The notes below the pieces were generated by a model. That model saw only the letters and a program-made list of their open reading frames with translations. It ran no database searches and was not told the origin of the DNA. 64,000 bases of DNA from Paenibacillus stellifer (GTDB taxonomy: Bacteria > Bacillota > Bacilli > Paenibacillales > Paenibacillaceae), in assembly GCF_000758685.1 (NCBI RefSeq), contig NZ_CP009286.1:3874501-3938500 (forward strand), given 5' to 3'. Both the position numbers and the translations under genes were made by a program. Below, piece by piece: positions 1 to 8,727 of the stretch. Numbering within the stretch: the first letter of the stretch is position 1; every line of letters starts with the position of its first letter.

Positions 1-23
1 GTGAAATGGTAAAAAAGATGGCA

Positions 24-55
24 AAAAAGCGCCCGCGAATTTCGCGGGCGCTTTT
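24..55. terminator. Intrinsic terminator, bidirectional
   Basis: A perfect GC-rich hairpin (arms read GCGCCCGCGAA and its complement) is flanked by A and T runs on both sides, so it can end transcription in either direction. It lies directly after the stop codon of the galactokinase gene on the minus strand. Confidence 0.85.
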
Positions 56-78
56 TGCGTACAGCCTATAGATAATAA

Positions 79-1371
79 TTAGAGAGCATTTACATTAACC
101 GCTCCGTATTTACGCATGCGGATGCGGTAAATATGCGGCGTGCCGAAGGATTTCATGTAGGACGTGTATTCCTCGGTCGCGCTCTTTGGCAGCAGCGCCA
201 TAATGACTCCGGCGAAGCCGCCGCCGTGAACACGGGTTGCGCCGGCGCCGATTTTCTTAATGAACAGCTCGGTCAGCACCAGGGAAATCGTTACCCCCTG
301 CTCGCCCGGATCCGTGTTGGAGTAGCAGTTCTGCAGCCACTTCCAGGAGGAATTGCCCGATTCCGTCACGAGTCGGAGGAAATCCTCCGGACGGTCTTCC
401 TCCAGCGCCAGGATCTGCTGGTCCACGCGGTTGTTCTCCTCGAAGAAGTGAAGGGCGCGAAGAACCGCACGGTCGCCGGCGCTTGCTCTAACCTCTTCCA
501 ACCGTCCCAGCAGATCGTCCAGCGTCAGCTCGCCCAGAACCTGGGCTCCGAGTACGCGGGCCGCCGCTTTCATTTCCGTCGGAATGGAGGAATATTCTTC
601 GCTGAGATCGGCATGGTTCGCGCCTGTCGGAACGATCAGCAGATCGTAATCCTTGTCGATGGCTTCAAAATCCACGCCCTTAATAACCGGATGGACGCTG
701 TCTTTAAAATCAATCGTAATAAGACCGCCGTAGCCGCAGGCGATTTGGTCCAGCAGGCCCGACTGTTTGTCCCACTTATTGTTCTCGGCGTACTGGCCGA
801 TTTTGGCGCGGATAACGATATCCATTTCGCCTTTGTTATAGAAATCATTCAGAATTTCGCAGATCAGCATTTCGAAGGAAGCGGAGGAGCTGACGCCCGC
901 CGCGCTGATGACGTCGCTCGTGATGCAGACGCTGAATCCGCCGATGTTATAGCCGAATTTCTCGAACCCTTCCAGGATGCCCTCGACCAGCGTATAGGTG
1001 CCGGATTGCTCTCCAGCCTCGCCTCTACGGTCAAGGTCGATAACGAAGTCTGTGCCATAATCCAGACTCTTGACGCTGACTTTGCGGTCGCCTGTCTTCG
1101 CGGCAACGCCGACACAATCCATATTGATGCTGGTTGCGATAACCTTGCCCAGATTGTGGTCGGTATGATTGCCGCTGATTTCGCTGCGGCCCGGCGAGCT
1201 GAACAGATAGACATCGCCTTCCGCATAACGGCCCTCGTAGGCGTTTACAAGAGAAGCGTATCTGTCAGCCTGGCTCTTCAAAATTTCGGCGTTGTCTCCA
1301 TAGAGCTTGACCAGCTTCTCCTTGAAATCTTCACTTTGTATTAATTGAATCGTATCAGCGATTGACGGCAC
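79..1371 (-). CDS. galK: Galactokinase (GHMP kinase family)
   Basis: Phosphorylates galactose at C1 with ATP in the Leloir pathway, in the cytoplasm. Visible motifs, numbered from the upstream ATG at 1386, are the galactokinase signature PGRSEISGNHTDHN at about residues 65-78, the GHMP glycine/serine loop AAGVSSSASFE near 163-173 and the C-terminal GHMP loop HGGGFAGVIMALLP near 395. The signature deviates from the usual GRVNLIGEHTDY form but keeps the H-T-D core. An ATG lies at 1386, but the only good ribosome binding site (GGAGG) is inside that reading and sits 8 bases before GTG at 1371, so I prefer GTG. No epimerase or uridylyltransferase neighbour is in the window, so the gene appears to be a single unit with its own terminator. 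Confidence 0.9.
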   Translation of the reverse strand: MPSIADTIQLIQSEDFKEKLVKLYGDNAEILKSQADRYASLVNAYEGRYAEGDVYLFSSPGRSEISGNHTDHNLGKVIATSINMDCVGVAAKTGDRKVSVKSLDYGTDFVIDLDRRGEAGEQSGTYTLVEGILEGFEKFGYNIGGFSVCITSDVISAAGVSSSASFEMLICEILNDFYNKGEMDIVIRAKIGQYAENNKWDKQSGLLDQIACGYGGLITIDFKDSVHPVIKGVDFEAIDKDYDLLIVPTGANHADLSEEYSSIPTEMKAAARVLGAQVLGELTLDDLLGRLEEVRASAGDRAVLRALHFFEENNRVDQQILALEEDRPEDFLRLVTESGNSSWKWLQNCYSNTDPGEQGVTISLVLTELFIKKIGAGATRVHGGGFAGVIMALLPKSATEEYTSYMKSFGTPHIYRIRMRKYGAVNVNAL

Positions 1372-1386
1372 GTAGCATTCCTCCAT

Positions 1387-1633
1387 ACATGTTAATTCAG
1401 TATCTTAATGAACCGCTAGCTCAACCAAAGGATACCGCAAAAACGGGCTTTGGGCTATGGAGAAACGTTACTTTCTCATGGAATATTATGACCATTGGCT
1501 GGTGACGGAATCCCGGCAACCCGCATAGAACCTGGATTTCATCGAGATACCGTCCTTGTTATCCCACGTCAAATGTCGGATTTGGGTTCGGGCGGCATCG
1601 TTATCTTTTCCGCTCATTTCCGCTCAATAGAGA
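1387..1633. other. Intergenic region without a convincing gene
   Basis: This 247-base gap separates galactokinase from glycerate kinase. A plus-strand frame from 1457 reads MEKRYFLMEYYDHW and then stops, and the same frame stays open again after the stop, so it may be a decayed coding remnant. No RNA motif or clear terminator was recognised. Confidence 0.35.
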
Positions 1634-2788
1634 TTATCGAAGTCCCCGTGTGGCGTACATGAAACGAACGATGCTTTCGGCCGTCTTCTCGATATTCTCC
1701 CTGCCCTTCATTAACGCCTCTTCAATCGAACCGGCCTCCTTCATAATGCCAAAGACGGAATCGATTCCTTTCTCATACAACATCTCAATATCCTCGCCCA
1801 CTCGGCCAGCCAAAGCGACCACGGGCTTATTATGCTTCTTGGCTACGGCCGCCACGCCCAATGGCGTCTTCCCGTATTGCGTCTGAAAGTCGAGGCTTCC
1901 TTCCCCGGTCCACACGATATCCGCTTCTTTTATCTTTTCCTCAAGGTCCGTATATTGGATGACCAGATCAACGCCTCTATGAAGCCTTCCGTTCAGGAAG
2001 ACCATCAGACCGTAACCCAGTCCACCGGCGGCGCCGGCGCCCGGCACATTCATCAAGTCCTTCCCGAGCTGTTCCTTGATAACGTTCGCATAATGATTCA
2101 GACTTCGGTCCAGCAGCCCTGCTGTCTCGGCGTTTGCTCCCTTTTGCGGACCAAACACATGAGAGGCTCCCTCCGGCCCGCACAGGGGAATGGTCACATC
2201 GCAGGCCACTTCGACTTGAACCTCCAGAAGCCGGGAATCAAGCCCGGTGAGGTCAATTCGGTCAAGCCGACCCAGCTCGCCGCCCCCAAAGCCGATTTCT
2301 TGCCCATACTGGTCAAACAGCCTGCCGCCAAGGGCTTGCAGAACTCCGGCGCCGCCGTCGTTCGTCGCGCTTCCGCCGATTCCGATCAACAGCTTCTTTA
2401 CGCCACGGTCGAGACAGGCTTTAATCAGTTGGCCCGTTCCGTAGGTCGTGGTTACAAGCGGATTTCTTGCGGCAGGCGGAACGAGATGGATGCCGCTTGC
2501 GCCGGCCATTTCCAGCACGCCGGTCTCGCCGTCTCCCAGAATGCCGAAGCAAGCCTCCACTTCACTGCCAAGAGGACCCGTAACGTTCATCTTGATTACG
2601 TGTCCGTTCGTGGCGTCGACCAGCGACTGCATTGTCCCTTCCCCACCGTCGGCCATCGGAACATGGATACAGGTGATACCCGGATCGACTTTCCTGATTC
2701 CCAGTTCCATGGCGTCGCAGGCTTCCTTGGCTGTCATGCTCTCTTTGAAGGAATCGGGCGCCAGAACGAATACCAAATGTTTGTTCAT
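1634..2788 (-). CDS. glxK: Glycerate kinase
   Basis: Glycerate kinase of the GarK/GlxK family, phosphorylating glycerate with ATP to feed lower glycolysis. The 384-residue product has the family length. Family motifs are APDSFKESMTAKEA at residues 10-23, PMADGGEGT near 44-52, GIGGSATNDGGAG near 137-149 and GEGSLDFQTQYGKTP near 296. The start ATG is preceded by GGTGGAG at good spacing. It is a monocistronic minus-strand gene between galactokinase and a divergent transporter gene. Whether the product is 2- or 3-phosphoglycerate cannot be told from sequence alone. Confidence 0.92.
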   Translation of the reverse strand: MNKHLVFVLAPDSFKESMTAKEACDAMELGIRKVDPGITCIHVPMADGGEGTMQSLVDATNGHVIKMNVTGPLGSEVEACFGILGDGETGVLEMAGASGIHLVPPAARNPLVTTTYGTGQLIKACLDRGVKKLLIGIGGSATNDGGAGVLQALGGRLFDQYGQEIGFGGGELGRLDRIDLTGLDSRLLEVQVEVACDVTIPLCGPEGASHVFGPQKGANAETAGLLDRSLNHYANVIKEQLGKDLMNVPGAGAAGGLGYGLMVFLNGRLHRGVDLVIQYTDLEEKIKEADIVWTGEGSLDFQTQYGKTPLGVAAVAKKHNKPVVALAGRVGEDIEMLYEKGIDSVFGIMKEAGSIEEALMKGRENIEKTAESIVRFMYATRGLR

Positions 2789-2955
2789 AAATCAGCTCCA
2801 CCTTGCTGTACGGAATCGGCTTCATCCGCGATTTGACTCTAGTTTAACCGATTCGCCTAGGATGCGGAAGAAACGGTTAACCTGAACACACGGAACGCAA
2901 TCCCTGTGCAAACAGCCGTCAAGATGTATAATAAGTAGAAAAAAACAGGATAGGA

Positions 2956-3945
2956 ATGTTGCCTTCTATGCTCCACATTCTGAATCAGCGGCTGAACCGC
3001 ATGATGCCGTTGATTACTCCAACCAGCATTGTGATCGGCGTTCTGCTCGGCGGACTGCTGTCCCCGTATTCGTATCTGTCGCCCTGGCTGTTCGCTTTCC
3101 TGACCTTCGCCGGAAGCATCAGCCTCGGCTTCAAGGATTTCCTGAATGTCCTCAAGAAGCCTCTGCCGATGATCGTCTGCCTCTCCATTCTTCATCTGGT
3201 CATGCCCTTGATCGCCCTCGGCGCCGGGCATCTCGCCTTTTCGGGCGACTCCTACACCATAACCGGCCTTATTCTCGGAGCGGTTATTCCGACAGGCGTC
3301 AGCAGCTTCGTCTGGGTCAGCATCTATCGCGGCAACATCGCCATGACGCTGTCGATCATCCTGATCGACACGCTGCTGTCCCCATTCATCGTGCCGGGTG
3401 TTCTATCGGTTCTCGTCGGCGCGGATGTGCATCTGGATGTGTTTCCCATGATGAAGAGCCTGTTCTGGATGATCGTCGCCCCCTCCCTGCTCGGCATGCT
3501 TCTGAACGAATGGACCAAAGGTAAGGTCGCGCCGGTCTGGGGACCGAGATTCAATCCGCTGTCCAAGCTGTGCATGGCGGCCGTTGTCATGATTAACGGG
3601 TCTGTCGTTGCGCCATATTTGACGAGCTTCAGCTGGAAGCTGCTCGGACTCGCCGCCGCCATCATCGCCCTGTTCTCCACCGGATACGCAATCTGCTTCT
3701 TCTGCGCGCGGGCGCTGGGGTGGAACGAAGCCGACCAGGTTGCGCTGATCTTCAACGGAGGCATGCGCAACATCAGCGCGGGGGCCGTCCTCGCCGTCTC
3801 CTACTTCCCAGCTCCGGTTGCGTTGCCCGTCATCCTCGGCATGGTGTTTCAGCAGGTGCTGGCCAGCTTTGTCGGGCTGCTGCTGGACCGAAGATCCAGA
3901 GCCGCTTCGCCTTTTCCCAAGGATAAACACCTGCACGCGTCTTGA
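2956..3945 (+). CDS. Bile acid:sodium symporter (BASS) family transporter
   Basis: An integral membrane protein of 329 residues with about nine to ten hydrophobic segments and an early LTFAGSISLGFKDF stretch and late NGGMRNISAGA stretch typical of the BASS/SBF family, which moves organic anions with sodium. Bacterial members have diverse substrates (bile acids, pantoate, keto acids), so the substrate is unknown. A plausible sigma-A -10 box TATAAT is at 2927-2932 and an AGGATAGG ribosome binding site precedes the ATG. It is divergent from glycerate kinase and convergent with the large microcompartment operon, so it could carry a related organic acid, but that is only inference from position. 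Confidence 0.82.
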   Translation: MLPSMLHILNQRLNRMMPLITPTSIVIGVLLGGLLSPYSYLSPWLFAFLTFAGSISLGFKDFLNVLKKPLPMIVCLSILHLVMPLIALGAGHLAFSGDSYTITGLILGAVIPTGVSSFVWVSIYRGNIAMTLSIILIDTLLSPFIVPGVLSVLVGADVHLDVFPMMKSLFWMIVAPSLLGMLLNEWTKGKVAPVWGPRFNPLSKLCMAAVVMINGSVVAPYLTSFSWKLLGLAAAIIALFSTGYAICFFCARALGWNEADQVALIFNGGMRNISAGAVLAVSYFPAPVALPVILGMVFQQVLASFVGLLLDRRSRAASPFPKDKHLHAS

Positions 3946-4064
3946 TGGCAAGGGCGGGCGATGGCCGGGAAATACAAGATCAGTTCTAGCGCGAAGCTGA
4001 TCGTTTCCGATGTCAGCGGCTTGGCTCCAAGGATGGTTACTAACTGCTCCTATTTCAAAAAAAA

Positions 4065-4100
4065 TCGCATAGCCGCCGCTATACAAGCGGGACTATGCGA
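4065..4100 (-). terminator. Terminator at the end of the microcompartment operon
   Basis: A hairpin with arms TCGCATAG and CTATGCGA and an inner GCCGCT/AGCGG stem is followed on the minus strand by a run of eight T. It lies just beyond the M20 peptidase gene, the last gene of the minus-strand cluster. Confidence 0.85.
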
Positions 4101-4126
4101 ACTTAGCCGGAGGTTCCTATTCGATT

Positions 4127-5290
4127 TCAAGCCTGCTCTAAACCCAGGAATCGAATCGCCAGCTCCCGGTAAAAGGTGATAGACGCCATATAGGCATCAA
4201 TATCCACCCACTCATCCGGCTGATGAGCCAGCTTCTCGTCACCGGGACCGTAGATCAGAATGGGCGGCTTCCCTGCATGATGCAGAACAGACCCGTCCGT
4301 ATAATAAGGGACGCCTTTCAGCTCCCCGCGTGATTGGCCTGTGATTTCCAGCGCCGCCGCAATCAGTTCCTCGTTCGGATCGGTATGGACCGGACTTCTG
4401 TCCAGCAGTTGCTCGATTTCATACCGGTACTGCGGATTCAGCTTCTTCAGCTCAAGGAGCCTGTGCTCGATCTCCTCCAGCAGCGAAGCATGGTTCTGCG
4501 GCGGAACGGTGCGGATATCAACGTCAATAGCGCAGCGGTCCGGAATTACATTCGTCTGTACTCCACCGGCGATCATGTTGACGGACAGACTGCCTGTCCC
4601 GAGGACCGGATGATCGGTCTTCCACTCCAGGGCGTGAGAGCGCAGCAGCGCAATCAGCTCCATCATGCCCTCCACCGCGTTCAGCCCGAATTCCGGCATG
4701 GAGCCGTGGGCGCTTTTTCCATACAGTGAAATACGGAGCCACAACGCTCCTTTATGCCCGAGTGCCACCTTGCCCGAGGTAGGCTCGCCAATCACCAGCC
4801 CATCCAGTTCCCGAGTGCTGTGATGGTCCAGATACATCCGGGCTCCGCAGCTGTCCACCTCTTCCCCGGCGGTTGCCAGGAACAGGAGTTCTCCGTCCAG
4901 CCGGATTCCATCCTGCCGCAGCGAAGCCATAGCCAGCAGCATGGCTGCAAGCCCGCTCTTCATATCGGAGGCGCCTCTGCCGTAAATCCGGTTGCCGCTG
5001 ATGTCAGCGCCGTGGGGAGTATAGTGCCCAGCCGAAGCCGACCATGGGCTTACCGTATCCATATGACCGCAGAACATGAGCTGTTTGCGGCCGCCTCCCT
5101 TTAGCTCAGCTGTCACATTGCTGCGTGTACGATCAAGTGGGACGACCTCGCAAGGAATCCCAGTTTCATTCAGGAACGACTCCAGCACAAGCGACAGGCG
5201 GTGCTCATTGCCCGGAGGATTGCAGGTATCGGTGGCGATCAGTTTTTGCAGAAAAGAGACGGCGTACTCCCGGCTGCGGACATCTCTCAT
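4127..5290 (-). CDS. M20 family deacylase (ArgE/DapE-like metallohydrolase)
   Basis: A zinc amidohydrolase of the M20 family that removes acyl, carbamoyl or similar groups from amino-acid-like substrates. Metal-binding motifs are clear: GHMDTV at residues 75-80, GRGASDMKSG near 103-112 with its Asp ligand, and GEEVDS near 136 with the catalytic Glu. The 387-residue length fits ArgE/DapE relatives. The ATG follows GGAGGGG with good spacing. It is the last gene of the operon and starts four bases after the DUF1989 gene ends, so it is translationally close to it. In this context it may cleave a carbamoyl or amide intermediate of heterocycle breakdown; acetylornithine or succinyl-diaminopimelate as substrate is less likely. 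Confidence 0.85.
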   Translation of the reverse strand: MRDVRSREYAVSFLQKLIATDTCNPPGNEHRLSLVLESFLNETGIPCEVVPLDRTRSNVTAELKGGGRKQLMFCGHMDTVSPWSASAGHYTPHGADISGNRIYGRGASDMKSGLAAMLLAMASLRQDGIRLDGELLFLATAGEEVDSCGARMYLDHHSTRELDGLVIGEPTSGKVALGHKGALWLRISLYGKSAHGSMPEFGLNAVEGMMELIALLRSHALEWKTDHPVLGTGSLSVNMIAGGVQTNVIPDRCAIDVDIRTVPPQNHASLLEEIEHRLLELKKLNPQYRYEIEQLLDRSPVHTDPNEELIAAALEITGQSRGELKGVPYYTDGSVLHHAGKPPILIYGPGDEKLAHQPDEWVDIDAYMASITFYRELAIRFLGLEQA

Positions 5291-5293
5291 CGC

Positions 5294-5905
5294 TTAAATC
5301 CCCTCCAGCACTTGCAGCTTCAGCGGAGTCACCTTCCAGCCATTGACGGGCGCAAGGTCCTGCGAGCAGGCGGATACCGCCACAACCACATCATCAAGCG
5401 CCTCCAGCATGACATAATCGCCCGGCTTGGAAAGGGGAGGCTCAATCACATAATCACCGTTGTCATCCAGCACATTGTTCATGAACCAGTTGATCGGGTC
5501 CGGAAGCTCTGTATAACCGAGTCTGTACGGTTTGAGCGCTTTTTCCAGATTGTCGTGGCAGTTCGGGTGCTCCTCCAGATCAAAGTCCACTTTATACCGG
5601 TAATAGTCGCAGGCCGGAAAGAAAAAATCATGCTTGCCGACCGTATCCTTGACCAAGGTCATCAGCGGCCGCCGATAATTGCTGTACAGCCCGTCCCCTT
5701 CCTTCAGACGTATGCTGCTCAGCGATGATCTCATATGGACAGGAGACACATGTTCTCCGGGATTGCCTTGGTTAAAGCAGACGAAATCGCCCACCTGCTG
5801 TCCTTCCATATCAATAATGCATAGATAATGACCCTTCGGCACAACGATGGCCCGTCCTTCATAGGCGGGAATGATGACCTCTTCCTTCACTCTCGTTCTC
5901 AGCAT
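5294..5905 (-). CDS. DUF1989 / urea carboxylase-associated family protein
   Basis: A 203-residue cytoplasmic protein of the DUF1989 family, whose members accompany urea carboxylase, aminomethyltransferase-like and amine-degradation genes. Typical features are an early IIPAYEGRAIVVPKG segment, DMEGQQVGDFVCFN, a GDGLYSN motif, the CHDNLEKAL stretch with Cys and His near 105-113, and PDPINWFMN. The function is not established; some relatives act on guanidine- or urea-containing compounds. It sits between the cyclase-family and M20 genes with short spacers, so it is clearly part of the catabolic part of the operon, consistent with a nitrogenous ring-opened intermediate. Confidence 0.82.
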   Translation of the reverse strand: MLRTRVKEEVIIPAYEGRAIVVPKGHYLCIIDMEGQQVGDFVCFNQGNPGEHVSPVHMRSSLSSIRLKEGDGLYSNYRRPLMTLVKDTVGKHDFFFPACDYYRYKVDFDLEEHPNCHDNLEKALKPYRLGYTELPDPINWFMNNVLDDNGDYVIEPPLSKPGDYVMLEALDDVVVAVSACSQDLAPVNGWKVTPLKLQVLEGI

Positions 5906-5935
5906 TGCTCTTCCTTCTTTCCGTATCCCCGGTCC

Positions 5936-6619
5936 TTAGTCGATCAGCACGGCGACCGCCCGGACGGGCGAGCCTGTGCCTCTGCGGATTTTCAAGGGGA
6001 GTCCAAAATAAAGAAACCGTTGATTGACAACCTCATTCAGCTGGCACATATTCTCCGTATTCGTCATTCCGTATTCCCGGCAGATCAGATGACCCGCATA
6101 GCTCATATCCGCAGGATTGTCGATGGACGGAGCGTCAACGCCGATATTGACCACGCCCTGCTTCGCCAGCCACTCCCCCGCGCCGTAATCAAGGCCTGCA
6201 TGCCGCGTAAGCCACTCTTCCTTGCCGTAAGACCTTGTATAATGCCCGGTGTGAAGCAGGACGATATCACCCCGTTCGATAAACAGTCCCGAGCGCTTCA
6301 ATTCCTCCTGCAGAATGGAGGCTGTAATATAGGAATCCGGCGATACATAGGAGACGTCCAGACAGATCGCAGGCCCGTAAAAATACTCCAGCGGCATTTC
6401 ATCAATTGTCTTGCCGTTGCGGTCATATTCGTAGGTCGCGTCGCTGTGCGTCGGCCCGTGCTCGTTAATCAGCAGATTATTGGTCGCAAATTCAAACCCG
6501 AGCTTCTCCTTGCTTTCCTCATGCGACATATTTGGAAAAATCATCGTCTTCTGATGCGGAGGAAAGACCGGCATGCCCTGATAAATTTCCTGCGACAGAT
6601 CAATCAATCTCAGCCCCAT
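5936..6619 (-). CDS. Cyclase-family hydrolase (kynurenine formamidase-like)
   Basis: A metal-dependent hydrolase of the cyclase family (PF04199), which includes kynurenine formamidase and isatin hydrolase and opens or cleaves amide bonds. The core motif EHGPTHSDATYEY near residues 49-61 corresponds to the family HxGTHxDxPxH metal site, with a proline where the middle glycine usually is. A second conserved block is LLHTGHYTRSYG. Two ATGs are close together; the second (6619) is 8 bases from AAAGGA and is preferred. It lies between the adenine-deaminase-like gene and the DUF1989 gene, which suggests hydrolysis of a ring amide in the pathway. Confidence 0.85.
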   Translation of the reverse strand: MGLRLIDLSQEIYQGMPVFPPHQKTMIFPNMSHEESKEKLGFEFATNNLLINEHGPTHSDATYEYDRNGKTIDEMPLEYFYGPAICLDVSYVSPDSYITASILQEELKRSGLFIERGDIVLLHTGHYTRSYGKEEWLTRHAGLDYGAGEWLAKQGVVNIGVDAPSIDNPADMSYAGHLICREYGMTNTENMCQLNEVVNQRFLYFGLPLKIRRGTGSPVRAVAVLID

Positions 6620-6631
6620 GCCCATCTTCCT

Positions 6632-8443
6632 TTACTGTAAAATAGTCGGCAGCTTCTCGAACTTCTCTGCATCGATCAGTCCGAGATCGGTAATCTTCCA
6701 CTTCGGACTGGTCACGAGGGACAGGAAGCTTAAATGCATGAACGGAACATGCAGCGTGCAGCCCAGCTCCTCCTTCGCCTGACGGTGAAGCTCGGCGACG
6801 GCCGCGCTCATTTCCTTGCCGGTCAGTTCGTCGGACATCAGCCCGCCGATCCGCAGCGGCAGATCGCCGATCACCTTCCCGTCCTTGATCATGCAGATGC
6901 CGCCGTTCATGGCGATCACGCGGTTGACGGCCACCTTCATATCCTCATAATTGGTTCCGGTGACGATGATGTTATGCGTGTCATGGGCGATGCTCTGGGC
7001 GATGGCCCCCTCGCGCAGCTTCATCCCGCGCACGAACGTCCGGCCGATCCGTCCGCTGCGGCCATGCCGTTCGACAACAAGCAGCGGCAGAATATCGCTG
7101 GCTGGATCGGGCTGGACAATCCCGTCCTTCACCGTCAGGGCAACCTCCAGCGCTCCTGTCAAATTCTGATCGGGAATCACTTCAAGCGCGCGGACTTTGG
7201 CCTGCGTCCCCTTCGCTTCAATATACATATCCTTCACCGTAACGGGCGAACGCTTCACGGATGACTTCACGGAAGCCGGATACGTATAAGCCGGAATATC
7301 GAGCAGCAGCTCGCCCCGCGCCGCCGCCTTGACGCCGCCGAGATATACGCTGTCGATGGTCATCTGCCGCAGATCGGAAATGACGGCGATATCCGCCCGC
7401 TTGCCGGGCGCAAGAACCCCGATATCACCGAAGCCGAAATGGGTCGCCGGATTGATCGTTACCATCTGGATCGCTTCAACCGGATCGATTCCTTGCGCAA
7501 TCGTTCTGCGGACGATGTCGTTCATATGGCCGAGCTTCAGCAGATCCTCCGGAACCATATCATCCGATACCAGAATGGCCCGGCGCGAATCTACGCCTTC
7601 CTCGGTAATGGCGCGGATGCATTCCGCCATATTGCGCTGGGAGGAGCCTTCCCGGATAAACACGCTTACGCCGTAGCGGAGCTTCTCCATCATCTCTTCC
7701 TTGGTCGTCGTCTCGTGGCAGGAGACATGCGTTCCTCCGCCGATAATATGGGCGGCCAGTTCCTTGCCGAACAAGCCCGGCGCGTTCCCCTCCACCGTCT
7801 TCCCGATGCTCTTCGCGTACACAACGGAAGCGATCAGATCATCGATAAGCGGAGAAGCGTGATTGAAGACTGGCATGACATTGCTGAAGCCTTGAATTTC
7901 GCCGATGCCCTGTACGTAAGGATCATTCAGCAGCTCCTTCATGTCTTTGGAATTGATCTCGGCGCCCGCCGTCTCCAGACCCGGCGCATCCGGCGTCAGG
8001 CAGGGAACGGTATAAAGCACCCGGTTCGGAAGGCTCTTCGCCTCGTCGATCATTGCCCGAATGCCGGGAACTCCGAGCACATTTCCGATTTCATGGGGAT
8101 CGGCAATCAGCGTTGTCGTTCCTGTCGGAATCGACAGCTTCGAGAACTCGGTCACCGTCAGCATCGCACTTTCAAAATGCATATGGGAATCGATAAAGCC
8201 CGGGCTGATAAATTGACCTGCAACCCGCTCAACTACAGTATCCGGACCGATCAGGTCCGAGCAATCGCCGACCATGAGGATGCGTTCGCCTTTGACCGCG
8301 ACATCTCCCTGATATATTTCTCTTGTAATAACATTGATGATGAAGCCGCCGCTTAGCACCAGATCGGCATAGCCGCCGCGATCCAGCAGCGTATCGATCA
8401 GCCGCCGGTATTCCAGCGCTTCCTTGAGTCTTGTTGGTTCCAC
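6632..8443 (-). CDS. ade: Adenine deaminase family amidohydrolase
   Basis: A 603-residue member of the adenine deaminase family, which converts adenine to hypoxanthine plus ammonia with a binuclear metal centre. The metal motif SHMHFES is at residues 86-92, followed by ADPHEIGNVLG near 114, EIQGFSN, HETTTKEE and the VSDDM segment carrying the catalytic Asp. The C-terminal adenine deaminase domain with GTNYEDM and NRVIAMNGG is present, so the gene is full length. Start is GTG after AGGGGG. It directly follows the BMC-P vertex gene. Its place beside DeoD-type phosphorylase and a nucleoside transporter fits a purine or purine-like substrate, although family members can prefer other bases. Confidence 0.88.
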   Translation of the reverse strand: MEPTRLKEALEYRRLIDTLLDRGGYADLVLSGGFIINVITREIYQGDVAVKGERILMVGDCSDLIGPDTVVERVAGQFISPGFIDSHMHFESAMLTVTEFSKLSIPTGTTTLIADPHEIGNVLGVPGIRAMIDEAKSLPNRVLYTVPCLTPDAPGLETAGAEINSKDMKELLNDPYVQGIGEIQGFSNVMPVFNHASPLIDDLIASVVYAKSIGKTVEGNAPGLFGKELAAHIIGGGTHVSCHETTTKEEMMEKLRYGVSVFIREGSSQRNMAECIRAITEEGVDSRRAILVSDDMVPEDLLKLGHMNDIVRRTIAQGIDPVEAIQMVTINPATHFGFGDIGVLAPGKRADIAVISDLRQMTIDSVYLGGVKAAARGELLLDIPAYTYPASVKSSVKRSPVTVKDMYIEAKGTQAKVRALEVIPDQNLTGALEVALTVKDGIVQPDPASDILPLLVVERHGRSGRIGRTFVRGMKLREGAIAQSIAHDTHNIIVTGTNYEDMKVAVNRVIAMNGGICMIKDGKVIGDLPLRIGGLMSDELTGKEMSAAVAELHRQAKEELGCTLHVPFMHLSFLSLVTSPKWKITDLGLIDAEKFEKLPTILQ

Positions 8444-8457
8444 TTCGGATCAGCCCC

Positions 8458-8727
8458 CTACTGTTCACTATCCAGACTGTCTATGATGCCGACGATTGCC
8501 GCGTCGACAGGAGCGCCTTCATTCGCAATCGCTCTTGCAGCCATGCTGCCCACCACAAAAATCACCTGCTCCCCTACTCCCGCTCCTACGGTATCCACCG
8601 CAATTATGGGAGTTCCGGTCAAAGTCCCGTCAAGCCGGATGGGTTGAGCGATCAGCAGCTTGGTGCCGACAAGCCGCTCATCTTTTCTGGTTGCGGTCAC
8701 TCGCCCGATCACTTTTCCGATTTGCAT
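8458..8727 (-). CDS. Bacterial microcompartment vertex protein (BMC-P, EutN/CcmL family)
   Basis: An 89-residue pentamer-forming vertex protein that closes the corners of a polyhedral protein shell. Family features are the start MQIGKVIGRVTATRKDE, LLIAQPI, the central DTVGAGVGEQVIFVVGS and the late PVDAAIVGIIDSL. Its ATG immediately follows the stop codon of the flavoprotein-like gene, so translation is coupled. As the only BMC-P in the cluster, together with three BMC-H proteins, it supplies the minimum set for a closed shell. Confidence 0.95.
   Translation of the reverse strand: MQIGKVIGRVTATRKDERLVGTKLLIAQPIRLDGTLTGTPIIAVDTVGAGVGEQVIFVVGSMAARAIANEGAPVDAAIVGIIDSLDSEQ

Noticed and set aside
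133..1344. Long plus-strand open frame (403 codons) opposite galactokinase
   Set aside because: It is a composition-driven antisense frame; the minus strand has clear GHMP motifs and the plus frame has no recognisable domain or binding site.
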